Below, in pieces: positions 39,363 to 49,898 of a DNA stretch of 51,340 nucleotides (within the stretch, counting starts at the first letter, position 1; each line of letters opens with the position of its first letter). The position numbers were made by a program, and so were the translations under genes. The notes below the pieces were generated by a model. It was not told the origin of the DNA and did not search any database. It saw only the letters and a list, made by a program, of their open reading frames with translations. This DNA is from Thiocystis violacea. Lineage in GTDB: Bacteria; Pseudomonadota; Gammaproteobacteria; Chromatiales; Chromatiaceae. Where the stretch lies: NCBI RefSeq assembly GCF_016583565.1, contig NZ_NRRF01000035.1:1-51340 (forward strand). Direction: 5' to 3'.

Positions 39363-40097
39363 GCGCAGAATCGCGGCGTCCTCGGCACGCTCCGCAACAC
39401 GGATGCGGGTGAATCCGAGCTCCCGAGCGGTCTGCGCGGTGCGCTCCGCAATCACGACCAGGGGTGTCGCGATGAGCCGATCCCGACCGCTCGGACCCAA
39501 GATTTCGGCCAGGTTGAGCAGCACCTCGTCACTGGTCGCCATGGCGTAGTGGACCTCCTCGGACCAGCGTTCGAGCAGCGACCGCGGGTCCAGGCTCGGC
39601 ATCACGCGCCGGTAGACCTCGGCGAAGCAGACCTCGGCACCGCGCGCCCGCATCGCCTCCGCGAAAACGCCCCGGCCACCCTCACCGCGCACGATCAAGA
39701 CCCGGCGGCCACGCATATCGGCCAGCTCCGGCATCTCCAGCAAGGCTTCGCTCTCGTAGCGCTCGCTCGGTACCAGGTCCGGCGCGCGTCCGGCCGCCTT
39801 CAGCACCTTGGCCGTTCCGCGCCCGACGGCGGCAACCCAGGCGACCTCAGGCCAGCGTGGGTCGGCGACCTGCGCCAAGGCCTGGTCCACCGCGTTGGGA
39901 CTGACGAAATACATCAGATCCCAGGTTCCGGCGAGCAAGGCGCGCGTCTGCGAGGTGTCGACCGGCTCGATGGCGATGGTCGGAAAGCGGATCGCCCGCC
40001 CCCCGGCCGCCTCGATGAGCTGGCACAACCCCTCCGCCTGAGCGGCTGGGCGGGTGACCAGAACACCGCGGCCGCCGAGATCACAGGGCGCGCTCAT
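39333..40097 (-). CDS. hemD: Uroporphyrinogen-III synthase
   Basis: Cyclises hydroxymethylbilane to uroporphyrinogen III in haem, sirohaem, cobalamin and bacteriochlorophyll synthesis; 254 aa. The family is weakly conserved, but GVLVTRPAAQAEGL at the start, a YFVSPNAVDQAL segment and VGRGTAKVLKAAG are typical, and the position directly after hemC is decisive. Its ATG begins one base after the hemC stop codon. The hemX-hemY genes that often follow in gammaproteobacteria are absent; instead hemD converges on a lipoprotein gene and overlaps it by 30 bases. Confidence 0.93.
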   Translation of the reverse strand: MSAPCDLGGRGVLVTRPAAQAEGLCQLIEAAGGRAIRFPTIAIEPVDTSQTRALLAGTWDLMYFVSPNAVDQALAQVADPRWPEVAWVAAVGRGTAKVLKAAGRAPDLVPSERYESEALLEMPELADMRGRRVLIVRGEGGRGVFAEAMRARGAEVCFAEVYRRVMPSLDPRSLLERWSEEVHYAMATSDEVLLNLAEILGPSGRDRLIATPLVVIAERTAQTARELGFTRIRVAERAEDAAILRSLCDLAGAS

Positions 40098-40098
40098 T

Positions 40099-41025
40099 TC
40101 AGTGATCCATCAAGGCGGTGAGGATCTCGTCCGCGCCTTGCGCGAGCAGATCCTCGGCGACGCGGGTACCGATGGCCTCCGCCTCCGCGCGCGGCCCCTC
40201 GGAGGCGGCACGCAGGATGCGTGACCCGTCCGGGTCGCCGACCAGGCCCTTGAGCCGCAGACGGTCGCCATCGAGCACGGCGTATCCGGCGATGGGTACC
40301 TGGCAGCCGCCGTGCAGACGCGCGTTCATCGCGCGCTCGGCCAGCACGCGGTCGGCGGTATCGCGATCATGCAGGGGTGCGATGAGCGCGTTGATGCGGG
40401 GATCATCCACGCGGCACTCGATTCCAATGGCGCCTTGCCCGATGGCCGGCAGGCTTGCAGTGGGCTCGATCCGGCTGCGGATGCGCTCCTCGAAGCCGAG
40501 ACGGATGAGGCCCGCCGCCGCCAGGATGATGGCGTCGTACTCGCCGGCATCGAGCTTGGCCAAGCGCGTATTGACGTTACCGCGCAAGGGTTCGATCCGC
40601 AGGTCCGGACGCCGCTCGGAAATCTGGCACTGACGGCGCAGGCTCGAGGTGCCGACACAGGCCCCCTGGGGGAGCTGATCGAACGCCTCGAAGGTGTTGG
40701 AGACGAAGGCATCGCGGGGATCCTCGCGCTCCATGATGACGGCCAGATAGAGTCCATCCGGGAAATCCACGGGGACGTCCTTCATGGAGTGCACGGCGAT
40801 GTCCGCCTCGTTCTCCAGCATGCCCTGCTCGAGCTCTTTGACGAAGAGTCCCTTGCCACCCACCTTGGCCAGCGGTGCGTCGAGGATCTTGTCGCCCTTG
40901 GTCGTCATTCCGATGATCTCGATCTCGAGATCCGGATGGAGCGCCTTCAAGCGAGCGGCGGTGTATTCGGCCTGCCACATGGCCAAGGGTGACTTACGGG
41001 TGGCGATTCGGATGCTATTCGACAT
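40099..41025 (-). CDS. hemC: Porphobilinogen deaminase
   Basis: Links four porphobilinogen units into hydroxymethylbilane; 308 aa, close to E. coli HemC (313). The N-terminus [19 protein letters not shown] and the dipyrromethane-attachment region [13 protein letters not shown] are visible. The start at 41025 is chosen because it meets the conserved N-terminus and has AGGA seven bases upstream. The frame remains open for 71 more codons only because a 15-bp tandem repeat (five codons) carries no stop. hemD follows with a one-base gap. Confidence 0.97.
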   Translation of the reverse strand: MSNSIRIATRKSPLAMWQAEYTAARLKALHPDLEIEIIGMTTKGDKILDAPLAKVGGKGLFVKELEQGMLENEADIAVHSMKDVPVDFPDGLYLAVIMEREDPRDAFVSNTFEAFDQLPQGACVGTSSLRRQCQISERRPDLRIEPLRGNVNTRLAKLDAGEYDAIILAAAGLIRLGFEERIRSRIEPTASLPAIGQGAIGIECRVDDPRINALIAPLHDRDTADRVLAERAMNARLHGGCQVPIAGYAVLDGDRLRLKGLVGDPDGSRILRAASEGPRAEAEAIGTRVAEDLLAQGADEILTALMDH

Positions 41026-41064
41026 GTTGGATCCTGCGGACTCACTCGGTAATGGGCGCTCTTT

Positions 41065-41081
41065 GCGTGAACAAATCACGC
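41065..41081. promoter_or_regulatory. Perfect 17-bp inverted repeat before hemC
   Basis: GCGTGA-ACAAA-TCACGC, 40 bp upstream of the hemC start. The GTGA/TCAC halves recall CRP/FNR-family sites, but the five-base spacer is not the usual six (CRP) and the halves differ from FNR boxes. It lies directly next to the 15-bp repeat array and may be an operator. Confidence 0.45.
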
Positions 41082-41090
41082 TAGCGAAAC

Positions 41091-41197
41091 GCGATTGTGT
41101 CACGTGCAATTGTGTCACATGCAATCGCGTCACATGCAATCGCGTCATATGCAATTGTGTCGTATGCACAATTGTGTCGCATGCAAGGGTGTCACAT
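41091..41197. repeat. Tandem repeat, 7 units of about 15 bp, upstream of hemC
   Basis: Seven adjacent units on the plus strand: GCGATTGTGTCACGT, GCAATTGTGTCACAT, GCAATCGCGTCACAT, GCAATCGCGTCATAT, GCAATTGTGTCGTAT, GCACAATTGTGTCGCAT (17 bp) and GCAAGGGTGTCACAT. The array fills the hemC-NRDE spacer and includes the last codons and stop of the NRDE gene. Each unit carries GTGTCAC or a close variant, so on the minus strand the array is a ladder of GTGAC-type half sites. It could bind a regulator cooperatively or be a simple expansion; which is unknown. Confidence 0.85.
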
Positions 41198-41938
41198 GAC
41201 GACCCGGAAGGTCTCACCATCCGAGTCTCGGTCGGCATGAAGCCAGATCGGTCCCTGCTGAAAGCCGGGAAATGCGGGCAGCGCGATCAAGGCACTCGAG
41301 CGCGTGCCAAAGCCGTCCGCGCGCTCGAGCCGCATGGCCGCGTCCGGACCGAGCGCCTCGGGTGCATCTCGGTCGGCAAGCAGAGCTCGCCAGTCGCGCC
41401 AATCGTCGCGCTCGGGGTCTGGCACGGCCGCGGCTTGGAATCTGGGGAGATACCGGGCGATGCGGGGATGCGCCGGGTCGTCCAGCTCCGTCGAGCCGAG
41501 CAGATGCAACCCGGGCTCGATACCACGGACGCCAATGACACCATCGCCGCCATGCCGGAGCCAGAAGGCCATGCGCGGATCGGCGATGACCAGGTTGAAC
41601 GGACGGTAGGCGGCGGGATCCAACTCGGCGAGGGCGCGAGCCGCCTCGTCGGCCTCCGCATGATCGAGCGCCTCCAACACCAGTTCGCCGCGGCTGCGCT
41701 TGCCTGGCAAACGCCCAAGGCTGTCCTCGCGATTCAGGACGGCCGCGACCACGCCGTGATCGTTGATCCCGAGCCAGCTGCCGCCCGCCTCCAGGTCCAG
41801 CCCGGCAACGACCTCTGGCCGGTCGTCCCAGTGGCGCGCGGGCGCACGGGATGACCGCCCGGCCATCTCGTCCCGGTTGGCGCCCAGCAGAAGGGGCCAG
41901 TCGTGCCCAGGGCGTCTGAGGATGATCAGTGTGCACAT
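41192..41938 (-). CDS. NRDE (TANGO2-like) family protein
   Basis: Protein of 248 aa beginning [10 protein letters not shown] with the Cys2 and the signature [10 protein letters not shown] that names the family (Asn-Arg-Asp-Glu). A conserved [19 protein letters not shown] follows. The family is related to the eukaryotic TANGO2 protein; a role in haem or lipid handling has been proposed for some members. Its place just upstream of hemC fits but does not prove a link with haem. The 3' end runs into the tandem-repeat array. Confidence 0.9.
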   Translation of the reverse strand: MCTLIILRRPGHDWPLLLGANRDEMAGRSSRAPARHWDDRPEVVAGLDLEAGGSWLGINDHGVVAAVLNREDSLGRLPGKRSRGELVLEALDHAEADEAARALAELDPAAYRPFNLVIADPRMAFWLRHGGDGVIGVRGIEPGLHLLGSTELDDPAHPRIARYLPRFQAAAVPDPERDDWRDWRALLADRDAPEALGPDAAMRLERADGFGTRSSALIALPAFPGFQQGPIWLHADRDSDGETFRVVM

Positions 41939-41970
41939 GTGCCTGCGTCCGCCTGCCGCCTTGGATCCGC

Positions 41971-42219
41971 TCAGCCCAGATCCAGGAAGCGGCGCTTGAC
42001 CTTGAGCACCTTGGTCGCGACCGTCTTGTGCAGCAGATCGAAGACCTTGCGCTGCGCCGCGCGGTTGCTGGAGTTCGGCTCGCCGATCAGCTCCAGGCGC
42101 GCCTGGAAGTAGGCCATATCGGCCTCCAGCCTGGCCAATCGCACGCGCTGGCGCTTGCGCTCGTCAGAGTCGGCGGACTTGGCGTTCTTGACGTCCTTGT
42201 CGTCGCTGGTGCGGCTCAC
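41971..42219 (-). CDS. Small conserved-looking basic protein, unknown function
   Basis: Predicted protein of 82 aa starting at a GTG (VSRTSDDKDVKNAKS), with CAGGAG about 11 bases upstream. It is very rich in Lys, Arg and Glu, has a helical middle (RVRLARLEADMAYFQARLEL), no signal peptide and ends KVLKVKRRFLDLG. The frame is open further upstream but the composition changes, so the shorter form is preferred. It lies 32 bp upstream of the NRDE gene on the same strand. I do not recognise a named family. Confidence 0.55.
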   Translation of the reverse strand: MSRTSDDKDVKNAKSADSDERKRQRVRLARLEADMAYFQARLELIGEPNSSNRAAQRKVFDLLHKTVATKVLKVKRRFLDLG

Positions 42220-42519
42220 GCTGGTTGCAACTCCTGGAATCCGTCTCGACCTTGCAAGCTCATGGGTTGGGCGAAGCCTGTGGCGCGCGTGGACGTCGCG
42301 AGATCCTGCGACAGGGCAAGCCGCGACTGGGTGAGATCTTACCAGCCTTTGGTGCGGGACCGGATATCCGGCGCCGACAGCCGGCTGCCAGCCATCCTGG
42401 GCGCCCATCGCCAGACCGCCTTCGGCCGGCTCTGCCCGGGCGGCTTGAGGTCTTAGCTGGATATGTTATAAACCCGCGTTCTCAAAAACAAAAAGCCACC
42501 AAGGGTCTCAATACTCAGC
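42220..42519. other. 300-bp divergent spacer before sucA
   Basis: Between the small basic protein (minus) and sucA (plus). It holds a likely sucA promoter at 42445-42472 and no recognisable gene; the remaining sequence shows nothing notable. Confidence 0.4.
42445..42472 (+). promoter_or_regulatory. Putative sigma-70 promoter of sucAB
   Basis: TTGAGG at 42445-42450 and TATAAA at 42467-42472 are separated by 16 bases, 48 bases before the sucA ATG. Both boxes are good for a G+C-rich genome. Confidence 0.6.
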
Positions 42520-45389
42520 ATGAGCACACTCCTCGATCTGTTCAGCAGCTCCAGTGCCCTCTATGGTGGCAATGCAGACTTCATCGAAGACCTCTACGAA
42601 CGCTATCTGATCGATCCCGACAGCATCGACCTGGCCTGGCGCGCGCGTTTCGACACCATGCGCCAAGAGGCCGCCAACGAGCCCAGTGTCAGCGAATCCC
42701 CCCATGGCCCGGTGCGCGAGAACTTCCTGCGCCTCGCCCGCGAAAGCCGCCTGCGGGCGCGCAGCCGCTCGACGGAACAGCTCGAGCCGGTCGCCGCGGA
42801 GAAACAGGCCGCGGTCCTGAGTCTGATCAATGGCTACCGCTACCGCGGACACCAGATCGCGGACATCGATCCCATCAAGCTGCGCGAGCCGCCCAAGATC
42901 GCCGACATCGATCCGGCGCACCACAATCTCGGTCCGGACGACATGGACCAGATCTTCCACACCGGATCGCTCTATGCCCCGGATCGCATGCCGCTGCGCG
43001 AGATCATCGCCACGGTCGAGCAGACCTATTGCGGGACGGTCGGCTCCGAGTACATGCACATCACCAACACCCAGGAGAAGCGTTGGATCCAGAAACGCAT
43101 CGAGGGCTACCGCGCCAGACCCGAGCTGGACACGGCGGATCGGCGCTGGCTCCTGACCCTGCTGACGGCCGCGGAGGGGATCGAGAAATACCTGCACCAG
43201 CGTTATGTCGGGCAGAAGCGCTTCTCGCTCGAAGGGGCGGATGCGCTCATCCCCATGCTCGATGAGCTGATCCAGCGCGCCGGGCGCAAGGGCCAGCAGG
43301 AAGTGGTCATCGGCATGGCCCACCGCGGGCGCCTGAACGTGCTGACCAACATCTTCGGCAAGCCGCCGCAGGACATCTTCGACGAGTTCGAGGGCCGGGT
43401 GAAGATGGACTGGCGCCAACAGGTCGGCGACGTCAAGTACCACATGGGCTTCGCCACGGACATCGAGACCTCGGGCGGCATCGTCCACCTGGTGCTCGGC
43501 TTCAACCCCTCGCATCTGGAGATCATCAATCCCGTCATCGAGGGCTCGGTGCGCGCCCGGCAGCGCCGCCGCCGCGACCACGCCGGGGATCAGGTGCTGC
43601 CCGTGCTCATCCACGGCGACGCGGCCTTCGCCGGCCAGGGCGTCGTCATGGAGACCCTGCAACTCTCCCAGACGCGCAGCTACTCCACCGGCGGCACGGT
43701 GCACATCGTCATCAACAACCAGATCGGCTTCACCACCAGCCATCCGCTCGACACCCGATCCACGCCCTACTGCACCGATGTCTCCAAGATGGTGCAGGCA
43801 CCGGTGTTCCATGTGAACGGGGACGACCCCGAGGCGGTCATCTTCGTCACCCGCCTGGCGCTCGATTTCCGCAACCAGTTCCATCAGGACGTCATCATCG
43901 ACCTCATCTGCTATCGCCGCCTGGGGCACAACGAGGCGGACGAGCCGGCGGTCACCCAACCGATGATGTACAAGAAGATCCGCAAGCACCCGACCCCACG
44001 AGCGGTCTACGCGGACCGGCTCATCGCCGAGGGGCTCGTCTCCAAGGATGAGGCGAACCAGATGACCATCGACTACCGCGACTCGATCGAGCAAGGCGTC
44101 GTCATCACCCGCCCGGTGCTCTGCGGGCTCGACAACACGGCGCGCGTGGACTGGAGCTTCTGCCACGGCACCACCTGGAACCAAGACGTCGATACCGGGG
44201 TGCCCGTCGAAAAGATCCAGGCCCTGACCGAAACCCTGCTCCAGGTTCCAGAGGGCTTCGAACTCCACGCGCGCGTGGAGAAGATCTGGGACGAGCGGCG
44301 CAAGATGGCGCACGGCGACCAGCTCATCAATTGGGGGTATGCGGAAAATCTGGCCTACGCCACCCTGCTCGACGCGGGCACCCCGGTGCGCCTCTCCGGC
44401 CAGGACGCCGGCCGTGGCACCTTCTTCCATCGCCACGCCAAGATCCACGACCAGGTCACCGGCAATTCCTATACGCCGTTGCAACACCTCAGCGAGCGCC
44501 AGGGTGCCTTCATCGCCATCGACTCCATCCTCTCGGAAGAGGCGGTACTCGGCTATGAGTACGGCTTCGCGACCGCCGAGCCGGAGGCCCTCACCCTCTG
44601 GGAGGCGCAGTTCGGCGACTTCGCCAACGGCGCCCAAGTCGTCATCGACCAGTTCATCACCTCGGCCGGGAGCAAGTGGGGTCTTTGCTGCGGCCTGGTC
44701 ATGCTGCTTCCGCATGGCATGGAGGGCCAGGGTGCCGAGCACTCCTCGGGGCGCCTGGAGCGCTTCCTGCAGCTCTGCGCCGGGCACAACATCCAGGTCT
44801 GCGTCCCGACGACCCCGGCGCAGATGTTTCATCTGCTGCGCCGACAAATGGTGCGCGACTACCGCAAACCGCTGGTGGTCATGACCCCCAAGAGTCTGCT
44901 GCGCCATCGCCTGGCCGTCTCCTCGCTCGAGGACCTCGCGCGCGGTCAGTATCAGACCGTCATTCCAGAGGCCGACCCCATCGATGCAAGCGCTGTCGAG
45001 CGTGTCGTCTTCTGTAGCGGCAAGGTCTACTACGACCTGCTCGAGGCGCGTCGCGCACGCGGCCAGACCAACGTCGCGCTCATCCGCATCGAGCAGCTCT
45101 ACCCCTTCCCGAAAGAGCAATTCGCCAGCGTGATCGAGCAGTACGGCAACACCGAAGAGATCATCTGGTGCCAGGAGGAACCGCAGAACCAAGGGGCCTG
45201 GGACCAGATCAAGCACCGCTTCCACAATCTGATCCAGAACGGCAAACGCCCCTACTATGTCGGCCGTCCGGCCTCCGCCGCGCCGGCCGTCGGCCACCGC
45301 GCAGCCCATGTCGAGCAGCACGAGCGCCTAATCGATGAGGCCCTGAGCGGCCATTGCAATCCGAGCATGAACAAAAGGATCCCGCCCCA

Positions 45390-45393
<4 letters not shown>
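42520..45393 (+). CDS. sucA: 2-oxoglutarate dehydrogenase E1 component
   Basis: Thiamine-diphosphate E1 subunit of 957 aa that decarboxylates 2-oxoglutarate and passes the succinyl group to the lipoyl E2. Family landmarks are [15 protein letters not shown] at the N-terminus, [23 protein letters not shown] and [13 protein letters not shown] of the TPP domain, and the C-terminal [15 protein letters not shown]. It is full length. sucB overlaps its stop codon by four bases (ATGA), so the two are coupled. Neither sdh nor sucCD genes are seen nearby. Confidence 0.98.
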
Positions 45394-46679
<1,286 letters not shown>

Positions 46680-46745
46680 GCGCCTGTCGGAGCAAGGATG
46701 AATCGGCTGCGAACGCGGGAGACAGCGGAAAGCGGGGCGCGGATC

Positions 46746-49700
46746 TCAGACTCCGCCGTCCCGCGACTTCGCGCCGCGCCGCTCCTGCCACTCCGTCAGC
46801 AGATCCCAAGCGACCGGGACGATGAACAGCGTCAGAAAGGTCGCGGCGGCGAGGCCGGTGACGAAGGTCGAGGCCATGGTGCCCCAGACCAGCGAGTAGT
46901 CCGGGATGCCCAGCGCCATCGGCAGTAGACCGAGCACGGTGGTCAAGGTCGTCAGCAGGATGGGGCGCAGGCGCACGTTCACGCCGTCGATGATGGCCTC
47001 ATAGCGGCTCATCCCCTCCCGATAGCGGCGGTTGATGAAATCCAGCAGCACGAGCGAGTCGTTGACGACGACGCCGGTCACGCCCACGACGGCGATGAAG
47101 CTGTTGACGGTAAAGAGCGATTGGGTGGCGAGCTTGCCGAAGACCACGCCGATGATGGAGAACATGACCGCCGAGAGGATGATGAGCGGTTGGGCATAGG
47201 ATTTGAACTGGGTCGCGAGGATCAGATAGATCAGCAGCACGGCCAACCCGAAGGCCCGCGCCAGACTGTCGAAGGAACGCTGGGTCTCCTCGTAGGCGCC
47301 GCCGAACACCAGATTCGCGCCCGGAAACTGGTCGCTCATCTGGCGATACTGGTCGCGGACCCAGGCGACGATCTGTGGCGATGAGACCCCGGATTCCGGC
47401 GCGATGTTCGCCGTGATCGCCAGGCTGCGCTGGCGCTGATAGCGCTTGAGCTCGCCGGGCTGACGCTCGATGACCGGCCTGACCAGATCGCCCAGGAGCA
47501 CCGGACCCGAGGGGTGCTCGAGCACCGGGATGTCCAGCGCGGACTCAGGGGCGTGGAGATAGCCGGGATCGATACTCAGCTTGAGGTCGACCTCCTCGTC
47601 GGCGAATCGGAAGTGACCGATGTAGCGCCCGTCCAGCACGGCGGCCGCCAGCCTGGCCGCGGCGCCCTGCGTCAGCCCCAGCTCCCGCGCCCTTTCCTCT
47701 TCGACTCCCATGCGAAAGACCCGCGACGGGCGGCCGCGGTTGTCGGCCAGGTCGATGAGACCCGGCCCGAAGCTCGGATGCGCGCGCAGCCGTTCCAACA
47801 GCGCGTTGCTCAGGGCGAGCACGGCGTCCTCGTTGGAGCCGACGATCTGGATGTTGAGGTCCTTGCCGCTCGGCGGACCGTCCTTCTCCGCGCGCACCCG
47901 CACCCGGAAGCCAGGCACCGCGAACTGCTCGGTGAGCCGCTGGCGCATCCGATCGAGGTGCGCCAGGGGATCGTCGAAGGCGCGATCCGCCTTGCGCGGC
48001 AGCGCGACCATGAGCGTGCCGAGGTTGTGTCCGAAGCTGTTTTCGTAGTCCTCGGTCACGGTGAAGCCGGCGAAGCCCGCGGCGGAACGCGCATAGCCAG
48101 GCCCATCGGCCATGACGAAGCCTTCCATCTCCGCGAGCCGCCTGTCGATCAGCTCGATCGAGGTCTCGGGCGGACCCTCGATGAAGGCGTAGTAGAGGTT
48201 GTAGTCGTCCGGAAAGAACTGGATCTTCACCAGCGGCAGAATGCCGGCAATGGACACGCCGAGGATGCCGACCGACAGCAGGAAGACCAGCGTCACTATC
48301 GCCAGGCTCGCGACGCGGAAACGCAGCGCGATGCGAATCAGCCAGTCGGTCAGCCGGCGCGCCAGCCGCAGCAGCCGATTGTCGCGCTCGCTCAGCGCCA
48401 GACCGTCGTGCGTCGGCCGCGGGCCGAAGTGGTGGTAGTGCAGCGGCAGAATCAGCAGACACTCCACCAGCGAGGCGACGATGGCGAAGCTGACCGCCTT
48501 GGGGATGAGGGCGAAGAACTCGCCCGTCGAGCCGGTCATGATGAGCATCGGCAGAAAGGCGGCGACCGTGGTCGCGGTCGCCGAGATCACCGGCCAGGCG
48601 ACCTCCGCGGTCCCGGCGACGATCGCCTGGTCGATGGACTCGCCCTGCTGGACGCGCCGGTAGATGTTCTCCACCACCACGATGGCGTCGTCGACGATGA
48701 TGCCGGACACCAGCACGAAGCTGAACAGGGTGATCTCGTTCAGCGAATTGCCGGTGACCTGCATCAGGACCATGGTCACCATGAAGGAAAACGGGATGCC
48801 AAGCGTGACCAGACCGGCGTTGCGCGCCCCCATGAAGTACCAGAGGATGAGCCCGACCAGGACGATGCCGACGGCCATGTTCCAGCCCAGCGTCCCGATG
48901 GACTCGTGGATGTAGGTGGTCGAATCCTGGGTGAGCGCGACGGCGATTCCTTGACGCTCGAGTAGCGGCGCGAAGTCCGCGAGCACCGCCTCGGCGGCGG
49001 CATAGATGTCCAGCGCGTTGCCGTCCTCCGCCTTGGCGAGCATGAGCGTGACGCAGGGCCGGCCGTTCACCGAGGTGATGACGTTGGGGTCACGGTACCC
49101 GGCCTCGGCGGCGCTGATGAGGTCGTCGACACGGACGAAGGATCCATCGGCATCACGCCTGACGATGGTGCTCACGACCTGTTCCCGGCTGCGGAAGCGC
49201 TCGTCGACCCGCACCACGAACTCGCCGGAGGCGTCGGTGAAGTCGCCCGCGGGGATGTTGATGTTGGCGTCTTCCAGTGCGGCGGCGACTTGCTCGAAGC
49301 TCACGCCATGCTCTCTGAGCTTGTGCGGGTCGAGAAAGACGTGGAACTCCCGCTCCTGCTCGCCCTCCAGGCGCGCCTCCGTGACGCCTGGGATCTGCCC
49401 CAGCGGCACCTGCAGCTCCTTGGCCATCAGCACGAGCGCCCGGTTGGAGCGCTCGCCGATGAGATTCACGGCGACCACGGGCAGCCAGAAGGAGGTGCGG
49501 ATGAGATCGAAGCGCGGTGGGTCGATGCCCTCCGGCAGTCGCCCCAGGACACTCAGGACGCGAAAACGCAACTCGTCGTAGAGCGCCTCGTAGTCGCTGT
49601 CGTCGCGGAACTTGACGGTCATGCTGGAGCGCTCGCGCAGCGAGGTCGAGCGGATGAACTCCACGTTCTCCAGGCCGTCCAGGGCGTCCTCGATCTCGCG

Positions 49701-49895
49701 CGTGACCAGCGCCTCGACATCGCGCGGCGAGGCGCCGGGGAAGATGGTCGTGATCTCGACCTTGCCGAAGTTGATCTCCGGATAGCGCTCGACCGGGATG
49801 AGCCCCAGCGCGAAGACACCGGCCACGATCATCAGTACGAAGACGAGATTGAAGAGAACGCGCTGACGCAGCGTGAAGCGGACCAGGGATTCCAC
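46746..49895 (-). CDS. RND-family efflux pump, inner-membrane transporter
   Basis: Twelve-helix proton-driven exporter of 1049 aa in the AcrB/HAE-type superfamily. The first helix MESLVRFTLRQRVLFNLVFV, the periplasmic IEDALDGLENVEFIRSTS and the paired Asp of helix 4 in SGIIVDDAIVVVENIYRRVQ are visible; helix 10 has VVVNDSLVLLDF. The periplasmic adaptor gene lies three bases upstream. No outer-membrane channel gene is in view. Divergence from classical AcrB suggests a less studied subgroup; drugs, metals or lipids as substrate cannot be told. Confidence 0.93.
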   Translation of the reverse strand: MESLVRFTLRQRVLFNLVFVLMIVAGVFALGLIPVERYPEINFGKVEITTIFPGASPRDVEALVTREIEDALDGLENVEFIRSTSLRERSSMTVKFRDDSDYEALYDELRFRVLSVLGRLPEGIDPPRFDLIRTSFWLPVVAVNLIGERSNRALVLMAKELQVPLGQIPGVTEARLEGEQEREFHVFLDPHKLREHGVSFEQVAAALEDANINIPAGDFTDASGEFVVRVDERFRSREQVVSTIVRRDADGSFVRVDDLISAAEAGYRDPNVITSVNGRPCVTLMLAKAEDGNALDIYAAAEAVLADFAPLLERQGIAVALTQDSTTYIHESIGTLGWNMAVGIVLVGLILWYFMGARNAGLVTLGIPFSFMVTMVLMQVTGNSLNEITLFSFVLVSGIIVDDAIVVVENIYRRVQQGESIDQAIVAGTAEVAWPVISATATTVAAFLPMLIMTGSTGEFFALIPKAVSFAIVASLVECLLILPLHYHHFGPRPTHDGLALSERDNRLLRLARRLTDWLIRIALRFRVASLAIVTLVFLLSVGILGVSIAGILPLVKIQFFPDDYNLYYAFIEGPPETSIELIDRRLAEMEGFVMADGPGYARSAAGFAGFTVTEDYENSFGHNLGTLMVALPRKADRAFDDPLAHLDRMRQRLTEQFAVPGFRVRVRAEKDGPPSGKDLNIQIVGSNEDAVLALSNALLERLRAHPSFGPGLIDLADNRGRPSRVFRMGVEEERARELGLTQGAAARLAAAVLDGRYIGHFRFADEEVDLKLSIDPGYLHAPESALDIPVLEHPSGPVLLGDLVRPVIERQPGELKRYQRQRSLAITANIAPESGVSSPQIVAWVRDQYRQMSDQFPGANLVFGGAYEETQRSFDSLARAFGLAVLLIYLILATQFKSYAQPLIILSAVMFSIIGVVFGKLATQSLFTVNSFIAVVGVTGVVVNDSLVLLDFINRRYREGMSRYEAIIDGVNVRLRPILLTTLTTVLGLLPMALGIPDYSLVWGTMASTFVTGLAAATFLTLFIVPVAWDLLTEWQERRGAKSRDGGV

Positions 49896-49898
49896 GGA

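Noticed and set aside
41091..41197. CRISPR array
   Set aside because: Units are adjacent with no spacers between them and there are no cas genes; it is a plain tandem repeat.
41026..41238. 71-residue N-terminal extension of HemC
   Set aside because: It translates the 15-bp tandem repeat (for example [10 protein letters not shown]) and would overlap the NRDE gene; the conserved HemC start with a ribosome-binding site is at 41025.
42508..45321. 937-codon open frame on the minus strand
   Set aside because: It is antisense to sucA, whose protein is fully recognisable; the long frame comes from G+C-rich codon bias.
47514..48965. 483-codon open frame on the plus strand
   Set aside because: Antisense to the RND pump; very rich in Arg, Asp and Gln with no recognisable fold.
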